NCBI GenBank assembly: GCA_001051155.2
Contig: JYIP02000003.1
Coordinates: forward strand, 1,736,001-1,800,000
DNA length: 64,000 bases
Reading direction: 5' to 3'
Source of the DNA: Chrysoporthe austroafricana
Lineage: Eukaryota > Ascomycota > Sordariomycetes > Diaporthales > Cryphonectriaceae
A model generated the notes under the pieces. It was not told the origin of the DNA and ran no database searches. It saw only the letters and a program-made list of their open reading frames with translations. Each line of letters begins with the position of its first letter. The first letter of the stretch is position 1. Shown here piece after piece: positions 10,622 through 21,504 of this stretch. The position numbers and the translations under genes were made by a program.

Positions 10622-11033
10622 TATTATGAACTAACATACAGAAAGAAGAAACCCTAACCTGGGATTAAACCAGGCAATAAGGATACGTATCCCGCAAGGA
10701 ATACGTAAGCTAGGGTTAGGGTTATCAGGGCTCAGCCTAGCTTACCGGGACTCAGTAAGCAACTGTAAGCCCTATCGAGCAGATATAAGCCAAGGACTGA
10801 AAAGACGAATATATAAGGCTGGAAGAATTACTAGCTGGGTAAATAGATAGGATCTTCAGTCGTTAACCTAAGTATCAATTGGACCTTACCTTTGATAGCC
10901 ATATTGGCTTATGAATATTGCGAGACTTAGTGAATTCGTCCTGAAGCTCAAGACTGTACCCGGCATCGCTCTTGTTAGCATAAACCCCTTGACCTTACAG
11001 TCCCTCTAAGGATCTGTTGCAGCGTTCATAACA
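10622..11033 (+). repeat. 3' LTR of nested chromovirus
   Basis: This 412-bp copy aligns base for base with 3713-4124. Its start is TATTATGAAC (G-to-A at position 2), and it ends with an intact GTTCATAACA. It is immediately followed by ATACC, the second copy of the target duplication. The hairpin and telomere-like motif of the 5' LTR are conserved at 10705-10745. Confidence 0.96.
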
Positions 11034-11038
11034 ATACC
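11034..11038. repeat. Target-site duplication, right copy (ATACC)
   Basis: This copy follows the CA end of the 3' LTR and matches 3708-3712. See the left copy. Confidence 0.95.
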
Positions 11039-12446
11039 GTATTTGTAATATCGAAAGTAGTTTTCGTTATAAAGCTTTGGATTGAAATAAGTAAGTAATT
11101 AGTTTCCATATCGATTATACCGAGATTATATGCAACTGCTTTTCTTTCTATAGTATTAAATCTGTAAGGATTCTTCTTTTGCGTTTAGGGAATTCGTTTC
11201 CTATTAACGATTTCTGGCAAAATAAAATTTCCTTATACGCTACTGTTTAATAGTACGCTATAACGTTGCCCGTTAATATATGCATCCAAAATAATATATC
11301 CCTTATTATTAATAGCGCATAGGGACCTTATAGTCCTGATCGGCTATTATCTCTTTATAAGCAATCCTTTCCTTTTGGGTTATTCTATACTTATTTCATT
11401 ACTTGCCTCGCTATTCTTCTTGCTTAGCTTTGAGCGTACTGCTTTGCCTTTTCGGCCTTTTGCAATTAATATTATTCCTTAGCCTTATCTTGCATATAGA
11501 TAAAATATGCTAATATATAGCATTATTCCCATATTATTCTTTCTTAAATACATTTCTATAAATAATTATCAGGTAATCCAATATAAGCATTGCTATATTC
11601 GATATGCAAAACTTTCCTGTATTTCCCTTGGGATTCCATAATAGATTGGATTAATTGGTCTTATTCTCTAATTGGGAATTAATTATATTTAACTTTCTCG
11701 TTAAAATATATCTGGCAATTATAATATATACAATATATCTAAGTAAGTTTATAATGACAAGGGTATAAGTAACTAATCCTTCTATCCTTTTGGGGTCTGC
11801 ATTTGCCGTTTTGGAACGGAATGCCTTGGAAAAGTTCTTCCAGAGTAAGCCCGTATACGAGGTATTCTACTTTCGTATGCTTAATTATCCAGTCGCGGTT
11901 TTTGGGATAATCCTTTTTGGGATGCTAAGTAGCCGGCTTTCCTATTTCTCCGATAGATTCTTTTTCGAATATTTGGGTCGGCAGGTTATCTAGCTATCTG
12001 TCTTGCAATATTATTTCGTTAAGCGTAACGCTAAGTATTAGCGCTTGCGTACTGAATTCTTCCTTTACCGCCTTTCCCTATTATCAGTCTAAATATATTT
12101 CTAAAGGGAACTTTCCTAAATCTTCTTCCGTAATATCTAACGGGTTACTTAAGCAATCCGAATTGCTATCGTTTATAGCCGTATTATAAAGTAGGCTTTT
12201 TCTTCTTATAGCGAGTTGCCGTTATCCTTTAGGTTTGCATAAGAATTATCCTGAGCTTTCTTTTTCTGAAAAGTGCAATAAGCAATAATTTTGGTAGCAA
12301 GCTATCTAGCTCGTATTACCATAATTAGAGTCCGTTACTTGCTCCTATTAAATATTATTACTTAGCTGATTAAGCTCTGGTCGCTAAGCAACGCTAATCT
12401 ATCTTTCCGGGACTGGCTTCTATTCTCGCTTTTTCTTTTCTTGATA

Positions 12447-13358
12447 ATAATTGCGAGCGATATATCCTTTCTTGCCGCAATTGTAATAGGTAATTCCCTT
12501 GCGTTATTCTCGCACAAGAGCGTCCAGTTTTATAAGTCTAGCATGCATAATACCCGAATAGGCCGTGCTATTCCGATTTTTCTGCGGGAACTTACGCCTT
12601 CCGGAATTAGGCTAGTATTTCGGGGTATAGCTATAGTTTTTTTATCGTTATCGGTACTATTCATAAAATCGATTATCGATACGGACCGCTTTATTAATAA
12701 ACTTGCTAAGTTTTTCGGGTCGGTCTTCCTTATAGAATTCGTCCTTGATTTCTTCCTTAAATCTCGCATAATAGGCGTCTATAAGGGGTTTATCCTCATA
12801 ATCGAAATAAATAACGATTTGCCGGAATTTGGCCGTATAATCCGTAACCGAGCCGGTCTATCGCAATGCTTCTAATTGCCGTATTACAATACGTTATTCG
12901 TCCGGGTTTCCAAAAGTCTTGATAAGGGCTTCCTCAAAATTGAAATAATACTAGAAAATGCGTTTAATATCTTCAGAGCGAAATATATTGTCATTATCCA
13001 AGTAGTCGCAAAGAATAGGCTCTTATTACTGAAAGGCTATCCTTTCAAGGCGGCTTCCCGCGAAATCGATTTTGTTATAAGCAGTTCTGAACTAAGTCCC
13101 ATAATGCTTAAAATAGGCCTTAAGTTATATTAAGAAAGCCTGAAAATCTCCCCGAATGCTTTTATAGGGCCCAGGCTTATTAAGCTTGAAAGTCTTGGCT
13201 TGCTGAAAAGCATTAAAGCGAATAACTTTATTCTTGATTTCCTCGAGTTATTAGTAAAGGGCCATATTCTATTACTGGAGCTGTTCGTTAGTAAGAATAG
13301 CCAGGGCCTTTTCCTGAAAGGCTTAATTGCTGGAAGAAGACGGAATCTGAAACGCTAT
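12447..13358 (-). pseudogene. gag of host chromovirus (broken, start codon lost)
   Basis: The gag start of the nested copy lies 63 bases after its LTR. The equivalent codon here (13358-13356) is ATA, so the start has been lost by a G-to-A change. The zinc knuckle is at 12488-12447, exactly 870 bases from that codon, as in the nested copy, so no net indel occurred. In the knuckle two Cys positions and the His position are now Tyr (TGT to TAT, CAT to TAT). This gag is dead. Its spacing supports common descent of both elements. Confidence 0.85.
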
Positions 13359-13420
13359 CGTATTTCCGGTATTGCCCAAGGGGTATACACTAAACCGTTC
13401 TTGAACAAGAATTGTCAAAA

Positions 13421-13895
13421 TGTTATAAACGCTGCAGCAATCCTGAGATATACCGTAAAGTCAAAAGTTTTATGCTAATAAGAGCGGTACTAAATATAAG
13501 CTTTGAATATCGAAATACGTTTACTGAATATTGTAATATTCATAAGTCTTGGGCGACTATCAATAGTAGGGTCTAATTGATACTTAGATTGATAATTGAA
13601 AAGCGATTATAAAATCCGTCTAATAGTAGGAAAGACCTAATCCTATATACCTAGCTTTTCAGTTCTGGATTGTGGAATCGTCGGGCGATTCTAGCGATTC
13701 AGTCGTTTCAATCGCCTAGCGATCCTGGCGATTGTAACTTGAAAACCCTAACCCTTTGATTATGTAATCCGGGGTAGCCAAGCATCCTTAGATAAGTGGG
13801 TTCCTTGCGTCAGATGTCGGATCCGTGCCACGTTGGTCCCGGATCCACTGATCCGGCCTGTTCCTGTAACCTGAACCGTTCGCTGGTTCATAACA
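13421..13895 (-). repeat. 5' LTR of host chromovirus
   Basis: In plus-strand coordinates it begins TGTTATAAAC (the 3' end of the LTR reversed) and ends GGTTCATAACA at 13895, the reverse complement of the LTR start TGTTATGAACC. It is 475 bp, longer than the 412-bp LTRs of the nested element. It resembles them at both ends and around the AACCCTAACCCT box (13744-13755) but diverges in the middle. A cluster of GCGATT-type hexamers in both orientations lies at about 13676-13737. The outer 150 bp are much less AT-rich than the rest of the block. The partner LTR lies left of the window. Confidence 0.82.
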
Positions 13896-16800
13896 CGTTG
13901 GCTGTAGGAATATTTATTGGGAGACAATCTAGCATCTCACATAGGCTTTGCTCGCACAGGTAAACAGCTCTAACATCTTCGGTGCTATCTGCACTTGGCC
14001 TCGGCAATTCAAGTGTCGCCAGAAGTCTCATGACTGTTTGATATAATAGTCATACAAACCAATCCTTACTTTCCCCCATCTTCCATTGTTACTTATGCTG
14101 CACTATTATTATTGCTACATCAGTTTTTTAGAGACTATTACGTTGCTATGGCTTGACGTCGTGGAGCCTGCTTCGAGTCGGTGCAAAAACGCGAGATGAC
14201 TAAAGTGGAATATGGACAAGCCACTGTATTCCATGAATTGGGAGGACCATGAGCTTGTTTTGTCCAGCACGAGAGCAGTATTCTCAAATCACTCTGAAAG
14301 AAAACATCAGACGTGGACGAAATCTTCTAACCGCGTTCTCCTGGAACATGTAAATTCCAATACGGCTATATTATCTTGATCTCGCGGCATGCCGACCTTG
14401 ACATTTGTGAATCGTCCTCTGGGTCCACTTTTAGTGCTTCATTTTCTAGATCATTCCATTCGACGGATGCTTGTCAGATCACTGATCCTCACATCTCAAC
14501 GTTTCTAGACAGCTATGCTGTCCTCCTTGAACCAATGGGCGAGCTCGCCGTTTGGATACCATAGCTCCATCACGCTAAGGTATGACGACTGCAGATTCAC
14601 GCGACGCGATAACAATAGCCAGCTCGCTCCGTCATGAGTCCATCTCCCTCCTTGCATCATCAAGATCGACGTCTTCCGGTTGCTCGTGCGCGGCGGTCCG
14701 ATCTCCAAGGCCAAGGACAGCATTTTTGATGCGAGGTAGCGCGCTTGTGGGACAGCACAACGCTATGAGGATGATGCTATGACTTTGCTTTCCGCGCTGT
14801 CCTGTTATTTGCCCGCATCCGTGCACGTGAAAGTCGACCAGACAAGTCGAGGAATTTGGTCAATTTCGACAACGGATCAGCCTGAGCTGCGCTAAATAAT
14901 TACCATGCATAAATATGTGGCCCATCTGCCTCTTGGGCTCGAGTTGACTTTTTCTTCGTTCTTTTCCCAAGGTAAGTGAGGTAAGTCTCTGGTAGGTGCG
15001 TCTCTCTCCTCAGTCAAGTGACTGCCTCTGCCTCTGCCTCTTGATATATTTGCCATGCATCATCACTATATATCTGGCATATATTCTCACCATGTATCTG
15101 CCATATATTATCACCGTATATTTTCCATCTATTACATGAAGATTGAGGGTAGGGCGGGCAAGCATTTTATAAATTGTTATCTTCCTCTGATCTACTACTA
15201 TCTGTCATCTATCCTATCATTTTGCTCTATTTGGAATATGGACGAGCTGGCATCATCTAATACACTGCTATCTTTCGGATAACATGTTTCTACTTATCAT
15301 CTCCCTCTTCGTTGCTTTTTCTTTGGCTCTAGGATCTTTGACTTGAATTTTTGCAGGAATATGGAGGCGAAATATTCTTCGTGATTTAATTACTGACACT
15401 TATCTTCGATACCTTCCTACTTCGACTCTCAATCTGGAATGCGGGCGGGTGGGAATCCAATCTATTCTGGTCTTCTCCTTCTCTTTCGCGATCCATGACC
15501 ATTTCTCTACGATATATACTTCAGTTCTCATCTCGGAACGTGGGTGGGTGGGCATTCAATTAAATATATCAATTATTCGTTATAATCACATATCATATTT
15601 GAATCTATCATTCACTTCACGACCTACATTCTCATTTGGTACGTGGGCGGGTGGGCAACCATCTACATCAATGAATGATCATGAAAATATCATCTGTCGG
15701 TTACACAGAAGTCCCCTAGTCAAGGTAGTGCTCAGACAAACCTTCAGGTAAGTCCACCTTCGCAAATGTCGCGTCTTCTTTCCCCTGAGACTGCGGAACA
15801 CTAACGGATTTGTCTTTCTATGTTATGCCCCCTCAAGATAAGTATCACGCCTCTTTCGTTTTTTCGTACCAATACAATCTAATTTTCAAATGAATCCTGC
15901 GTGCTAACGTATTCTGTCAGTTGTTGTGTCCTGTCCGTCGACCAGCTAAAGAATCTCGATGGCCTGAAGCTGTCCAGCCGTTCCGTATGCAGGGCATGGA
16001 AACGAGGGTGGCACAGTCATGGGGCACAAAGGCGTGCTGGTGGTAATATGGATCAAGATAATACTAGAAGACTTCTGAGGGTCCAATTTGGGGTGTTTTT
16101 GGAGCTTACGATAGGTGTTGATATTGGACCGGGAATGAGATATAAATGCTGGAAATGGACCTCCTCTTCATTGATGGCTCTCATGACACCTGGTTCGCTC
16201 AAATCCCATGTTCGGGTTTGCTCTAGATTACGGTAAATTTCACCTACCCGATATTCAAGCCTTTTCATTCATTGTCGTGAGCCCCGCAGGCCTCTTCCAA
16301 GGACTAGTGTAAGACTATGGAGAGAAATGTTTGCACAGGTCGACAGGTAATGATCTGGTGGACGAGGAAAGTTTGAAGCCCCTAGATACTCTGAGCTCAG
16401 ATCACTGACGGCCTTACTGATCTCCTTATTATTTACCGCTTACAGAGATGAGTATAGGACAGGTGTTTAGAAAGTCGAGCCGTCTGGGCACAGGTGCTTG
16501 TATCTGTTTTGACACTACATGATGACTAGACCTGCCTTAGCCGACGACGTGTACATGTACGTCAACACGAGCGAAGTCCTGCAGCTGCGATACATCACAG
16601 GTCTCATCAATATCCTTCTCTGTGATCGGTCTTCCAATGCTCTTCTCCTTGTCCCATCACAGACGCCAACCGCGGCAACTCTCGACCAACGTGCCGTTCT
16701 TGCTTCCTGAGCAGTATGCTCATTCGAGCCAGTGTGTAGTCTTTTAAGTGTGTAAATATTCCTTTAGAAATTCCGATGCAGTTGCTCATTGAGCACCTGG

Positions 16801-17485
16801 ATGAGATGTATGCTTTCCTATCATCACTCTCATTGAGATAGGGAGAGGGACGGACACTTGAAAGGCAAAGTTCTGGGCGTGAGCTGGGACGTTGCCAGCC
16901 TCTCTTATTTGAGCATGGAGCTGCTCATCCTCATGATGGTCAATATTCGTGGTCCAGTCAGTAAGAGCAGCTGGGTGTCTTGGTAGCTTACTTCTGAATT
17001 TTTCCTCCTCTTCCATGGTCTCTCCGTAAGCACCTCCCCGAGCGCCTAGTACTATTGCGCACTTGGCACTCACTTGGCTGAGTCACTTGTTTGAGTCAGT
17101 AAAGAGAATGGGAGGGCAATCAAATCTAAATTTATGTAGGGAGAGGCGTACTGCTCGTAGTCAGGACGGTGAGCACACCTGGAAGTGTCAAACTCCATGT
17201 ATTGGTGCTATTCTCCTGTAAAGCTGATCAGAAACCACTCAACCCTTGGTATATGTGCGTAAGGGATTGAGCCTTCCGCTCACCTTATCATCCGCATCAG
17301 CCTCAGCGGTGGGGCAGGGGAAGGATATTGGTGGTATTGGGTTGACTCAACGCAACCCTCGTGTTGTGTCTAGCATTTAAGCAACGCGTTAGAGCCTCAG
17401 CCGGCTAATCGTTTGCAGTAGGTACTATACATTAAAATAGAAGATAGCGCCGTTGTAAATATTGGCGTACGCGCTGTCCGCGAGC
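13896..17485. other. Gene-poor region with short tandem repeats
   Basis: Base composition becomes ordinary right after the LTR. Open frames are short, occur on both strands and match nothing I recognise. The region holds four 24-bp tandem units at 15045-15140 and three G-rich boxes spaced about 100 bp apart (about 15441, 15539 and 15643). There are several donor-like GTAAGT strings (for example near 14975), so an untranslated or highly split transcript cannot be excluded. I cannot support a coding gene here. Confidence 0.6.
15045..15140. repeat. Minisatellite, four imperfect 24-bp units
   Basis: Units start at 15045, 15069, 15093 and 15117. They share the pattern TATATYTGCCAT followed by a TATTATCACC-like half. 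The last unit is the most diverged. Confidence 0.75.
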
Positions 17486-17983
17486 TCAACCCAGGCAGTG
17501 CTGGGCAGGGTTCTTTACGTTGTAAAGTACGACGACGCTGTATACTGAGCTGATGCTTGTAAACTGCCGTTGTGCCTCCTTGAGGAGGTCTTGGTATGTC
17601 GGCAGCATTGCAATATCTCGTTTACGATCGCCGAAGCAGATCACGATGTTCTTCGTCATCTTGGCGGCCCGGGTGAGTGGTTGGCCTGTCTCCAAGCCAG
17701 TCGATGGCTTGGCCAGGCGGGTCCATATTGACGTGACCAGCCTAGTCTTGAGGGTGTAAACGTAGGGGCTTTGTTGTTGAAGTTGAAGGGGGAGATACTC
17801 TCCCCTCAAGGTGCTCAGCCGTTTGTTAAAGTATTCGAACTTTTGTTGCTGGATGGATAGGGAAGTAAGATTGCCAAAAGTTCCCATACATGGGAGAAAT
17901 TGCTCTTGCTTATATAGTTTCTGGTCCCTCGCCGAGTGCATTAGTTCCATTCGATCTGAGTATCTTCGAATGTTTCTAAACAC
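17486..17983 (-). CDS. Doubtful hypothetical protein or gene remnant
   Basis: This is an open frame of 165 residues on the minus strand. Residues about 108-155 (NIVICFGDRKRDIAMLP, then TYQDLLKEAQRQF, then YSVVVLYN) alternate short hydrophobic strands with an amphipathic helix. That would suit a small ubiquitin/PB1-like fold, but I do not recognise a family with certainty. A further minus-strand open piece at 18037-18228 could be an upstream exon, although I could not find a convincing splice pair joining them. The N-terminal half looks less protein-like than the C-terminal half. This may be a degenerate gene. Low confidence. Confidence 0.3.
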   Translation of the reverse strand: MFRNIRRYSDRMELMHSARDQKLYKQEQFLPCMGTFGNLTSLSIQQQKFEYFNKRLSTLRGEYLPLQLQQQSPYVYTLKTRLVTSIWTRLAKPSTGLETGQPLTRAAKMTKNIVICFGDRKRDIAMLPTYQDLLKEAQRQFTSISSVYSVVVLYNVKNPAQHCLG

Positions 17984-18754
17984 ACTAGATGCTCATAATT
18001 ATGTGGCATCGCGGGCAGAGAACCAGCCGGATAGGACTACTGACAATTTCTCTTGTGAACTATGGTGATGAGTTGTTTATGGAAGATGGCAGACTGAGTG
18101 GTATCTGAGCCACGGAATGAAGTGGAAGCTATCCGGAGATTTCTCTTGCGAGCCGTGAAGGTCTCCAGCCCAGAGGCATAATGTTCACAGAAATAATCCC
18201 AGTGGAGGCCGCTAGCTTCCATAAACATCCGGAAGTCCTCCTGAGATTCCTTATGTGGGTTTCTAGCTAGCTAACTAGCAATTACTGAAACCACAGAGCT
18301 CTTTAAGCCTGGAAAATGCAACTAACTTGTGCACATTTTCTATCCTAGATAGAATCTCTCTACCCTGAGCCAACTTATTCTACCCTGACGAGCTTTGTTG
18401 CCGGCAATGAAGAGCTTAAGAACAAACATTGAGAAGAAATGCCACAATACATGTAGTATGTATGGCCCACTTGCTTGGAGCTTGTCTTTTGAGTACCCCA
18501 GCAGTTCTGACAAAAGATGTATTTGTGAGTTGCAATGGAGGCCGCAAATGCAGAGGTGGTTAAGAACGTAGTTAGGATGTAGTAGATGGGTATCCTCGTG
18601 TCGTTGGTGCTGCACTTGATAATCAACTAATATCTCGCTACCTCCTTAGGACCATTGCCAGATGAATGAATAGCTCAAGCTGTAGAGATCAAGTACAGCT
18701 TGTAAACACTCACTAGCCCTTCATGATAGAAGACAAACACTGGGCTTCGCCAAA

Positions 18755-21504
18755 TCATCCAAATCGTATCCCGGAACTAGGATCCCACTTCCCTCCAGCA
18801 GGCCTATTTCCACCCTGGCCGGAAGCTTGTCCGCTTCCGCCAATAGCCGGCGATGCAGAAAACTTGATTCCCATGTCTGGCTGCCACATGCCCTGAAGAG
18901 GAGGCATCGGTCGTGGTTGAGGTTGCTCCGGTGGCTGTGCGTTATCCTCTCGAGCCCATGACTGTATGCGAGCCTCGGCGGGCGGCGACATTGGCGCAAC
19001 GGGAGCTGGGCCAGTGGTGTGGTAGAAAGATTGCGACGGGCTCGTTGGAGATTGGTATATGCCCTGAGGTGGTGCTTGCTGCTGGCCGATGGAGAGGGAT
19101 GAGAGTGGTGGCATGGCGATCTCACTGTGAGGTGTTAGTCTGCGCTCAGACTAGGTGAGGCTGGGGCGCATCGACTTACTCTTCCAAAGCCCTAGCATCC
19201 TTCCTCCTCTCACCTACCCAGTCCCGGCATCGGTCCCTGAACGACCCAACGATCTTACTTAGGTCATTATAGAACTTTCTGCCCACCTCCACATTGCTCA
19301 CAATCTCCTTGTACTTGTAGTACGCATTATCCAACATCTGCAACGCCGCCTCTCTCTCCCTGTTGCCTCTGTCGCCAGCGGACTTCTTCTGAGCCTCGAA
19401 GTCCCTGTTCGCCCGCGTCACGTCCGCAAGCATCCTATCCTGTTCCGCAGCCTCCTTCTCGATTTGCTCCAAATCCGCTTCATACATGCTGTCAAGACGC
19501 TTTTCAAAGAACTCTTCGAAATGTGCAGGCACAATCTGCGTGTTGGGATACGTCCGTTCTAGTCGTGCGGCCTCCTTCATGATATCGGGCTTGATGTCGT
19601 CTGCCTTAGCCTTCTCGCGTAGAGCTTCAGCGCGTCGTCGGCGTCTCGACTCGAGTCGTTGGATGTCGTTGAAAGCGCCACGCAGCCGACCAAGTGCAGG
19701 CTTAACAGCCTCTGGAATATCAGTCTTCCGGCTCTGCGGGATGGCATCCATCAGGCTGCGGTCAGACCCCGCCAAGATGGACAGCGTACTCTCCACCGCA
19801 AGGTACTTGTCTCGCACTACAGCATCGCTAGATGTGCTAGAAGCAAAATATCCTTCGACATCGATGGCTTGCTTCCACAATTTGGCACCTTGAAGGTCCT
19901 CCTTGCTTGTCGGCCTCACCCATCGCTGAGTCCCATACTTCATCCGCAAATGCTGATCATCTTCTTCCTCGCTCGCTAGCAGTGACTTGCCCTCGTCGAA
20001 GACCGCACGATCGCTCGCCCTGAGCTTATCGATGTCGGCGAAGCTTCTTTGTATCCGGCTGAGTGCATCTGCCTGCCGGATCTCCTCCGCATGCTGCACC
20101 AAAGTGCCAGGTAGACCGAGAGGTTTCTCCAACGCTTGGAGCGACCCTGGCAGGTTCAGGGAGGAGAGGATCTCATGGAGCTTCTCGTTCAAGACTTCAA
20201 GCTCCTGGATGATATTTTGGTTGACTAGACGGTCTCTCCTCTCCTCGTAGATCGATACTGCGACATGGACAGAGTATGGGACGAGCTTGCTGAACAGAGG
20301 TGGCCCGAACTCAGTATGGTCACCAAGGTACTCAGTCGGATTGGCAATCTCTGCGGGGACACGAGCAACAGCCATATTGGCACGGTCAAGGATCTTCAGT
20401 TCCGATTTCGAGGGGACGTGGTCTGGACAAGTCAGTTACTGCACAGCCTGGAGCACAGAGGTGGCTAGCCGCAACTTACTCAGGTATATCACGTCGTTGT
20501 CCTTTTCTGCCCTCTTCAAATCCTCCTCCACCCTCTTCTTCAGCCCATTCAAGTCATCTAAGACGGCCTTGCTAAGGTAGCCTCCTCTGCTCTCCTTTAG
20601 GCCCTCGTTGACGCAAGTCACGGCGTCTGTGAGGCGCGCCACTTCCTCACCATATTTCCGTTTCTCGAGGCAGTCACAGGCAGCACGGTACTGCGCAGCC
20701 GCCGCGAAGTGGTGATGTTTGGCGCTCATGTGATGTATCCAAGCACTGCTGATCGTCTCGCTCTTCATAGCGGCCTCGCCTGCCAGGTTGTACAAATCAC
20801 TAACCTTAGCAGCAACCTTAGATATTGAGGCGTCCTTGTAGCCGTCTATCACTGCCTTCTGCCAGAAGCACTCCTGGCTCTGGGCCAGCTGCAACTGTAT
20901 CAGGGATTCCAAGGTGCTCTCGTCCATGTCCTCGGGGGGCGTAGGCATCCTGAGCTCGGGAAGGACCACATCCTTCATGTGCTTGAAGACACCCGCCGCC
21001 TGGCTGAAATAGTTCGCGGCAGTCTTCAAACCCTCGGTGCTGGAGCGATTCGAGGCGAGAGCGAGCTGGGAGTAGAGCACGGCGAGGTTGAAGAGGACGC
21101 TCATGAGCTCGTACTTGAGGTTGTTCTGGACGAGCGGCCGCTCTGTATTGTAGCCCAGGGCAGGATACCAGGTGAAGTCCGCGCCGACCTGTCATGCCAC
21201 AGTTGTTAGTCGTCCGAAACGTGCTGCGGACTCTGTAGAGGGGGGCACGTACGTCGATCGGGAACTTGCCCGAGATCCAGACGAGCTGGGCAGCATAGGC
21301 TTGGAGCTTCTTGATACCGCTGGGATGGGCCTCGCAGATGTTCACCGCGTCCCTGCGGAGGGCGTCGATGACCCCGAGGTCATGACGGAACATATCCGGG
21401 TGCTGGTCATATTTCTTGGAGATGTACTGGCGGATGGCCGTCGAGAGGGAGAGCTGGGTTGACTTCCGGAAGGGGAGCGACAGCTGGTTGTTGCTGGGAG
21501 CCAT
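18755..21504 (-). CDS. palA: pH-response regulator PalA/RIM20 (BRO1-domain protein)
   Basis: Exons are 21504-21253, 21188-20480, 20422-19180 and 19124-18755. They sum to 2574 nt, giving 857 aa. Introns are 64, 57 and 55 nt. The N-terminal BRO1 domain (about residues 1-380) starts LSLPFRKSTQLSLSTAIRQY and contains the KFPIDVGADFTWYPALGYNT and NVLFNLAVLYSQLA-like blocks. A V-shaped coiled-coil domain follows (about 390-750). The C-terminus is Pro/Gln-rich and ends in GIRFG. PalA/RIM20 is the ESCRT-III-associated scaffold of the fungal alkaline-pH pathway. It binds YPXL motifs of the transcription factor PacC and recruits the PalB protease. The BRO1-family vacuolar-sorting protein (BRO1/VPS31) is the alternative, but the start and the GIRFG end favour PalA. 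Confidence 0.92.

Larger units (their letters stand above)
3713..11033 (+). mobile_element. Complete nested chromovirus (Ty3/Gypsy LTR retrotransposon), RIP-inactivated
   Basis: This 7321-bp element has the order 5' LTR (3713-4124), gag (from 4187), protease, RT, RNase H, integrase and chromodomain (to about 9774), antisense ORF (9938-10533), polypurine tract (10609-10621) and 3' LTR (10622-11033). A 5-bp duplication (ATACC) flanks it. The domain order with a C-terminal chromodomain defines a chromovirus. Gag keeps one frame from 4187 to at least 5098, and pol keeps one frame from 6298 to 9774, despite dozens of TAG/TAA codons. The copy was therefore killed by point transitions rather than indels. 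It sits inside a second element of the same family on the opposite strand. Confidence 0.96.
11034..13420 (-). mobile_element. 5' half of the host chromovirus (gag and start of protease)
   Basis: This is the upstream half of the minus-strand element that was split by the nested insertion. It is homologous in order to 4125-6515 of the nested copy. It includes the protease approach near 11040-11200, the long gag-pol linker, and gag. It is heavily damaged by transitions. The plus-strand open stretches here, such as 12441-12875 and 13200-13478, are antisense shadows. It continues at 1-3712 on the other side of the insertion. Confidence 0.92.

Noticed and set aside
12441..13478. Plus-strand open frames of 85-144 codons in the transposon block
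   Set aside because: They are antisense to the host element's gag and linker. Similar shadows exist opposite gag of the nested copy (4097-4441). Their openness follows from the mutated base composition and shared ancestry.
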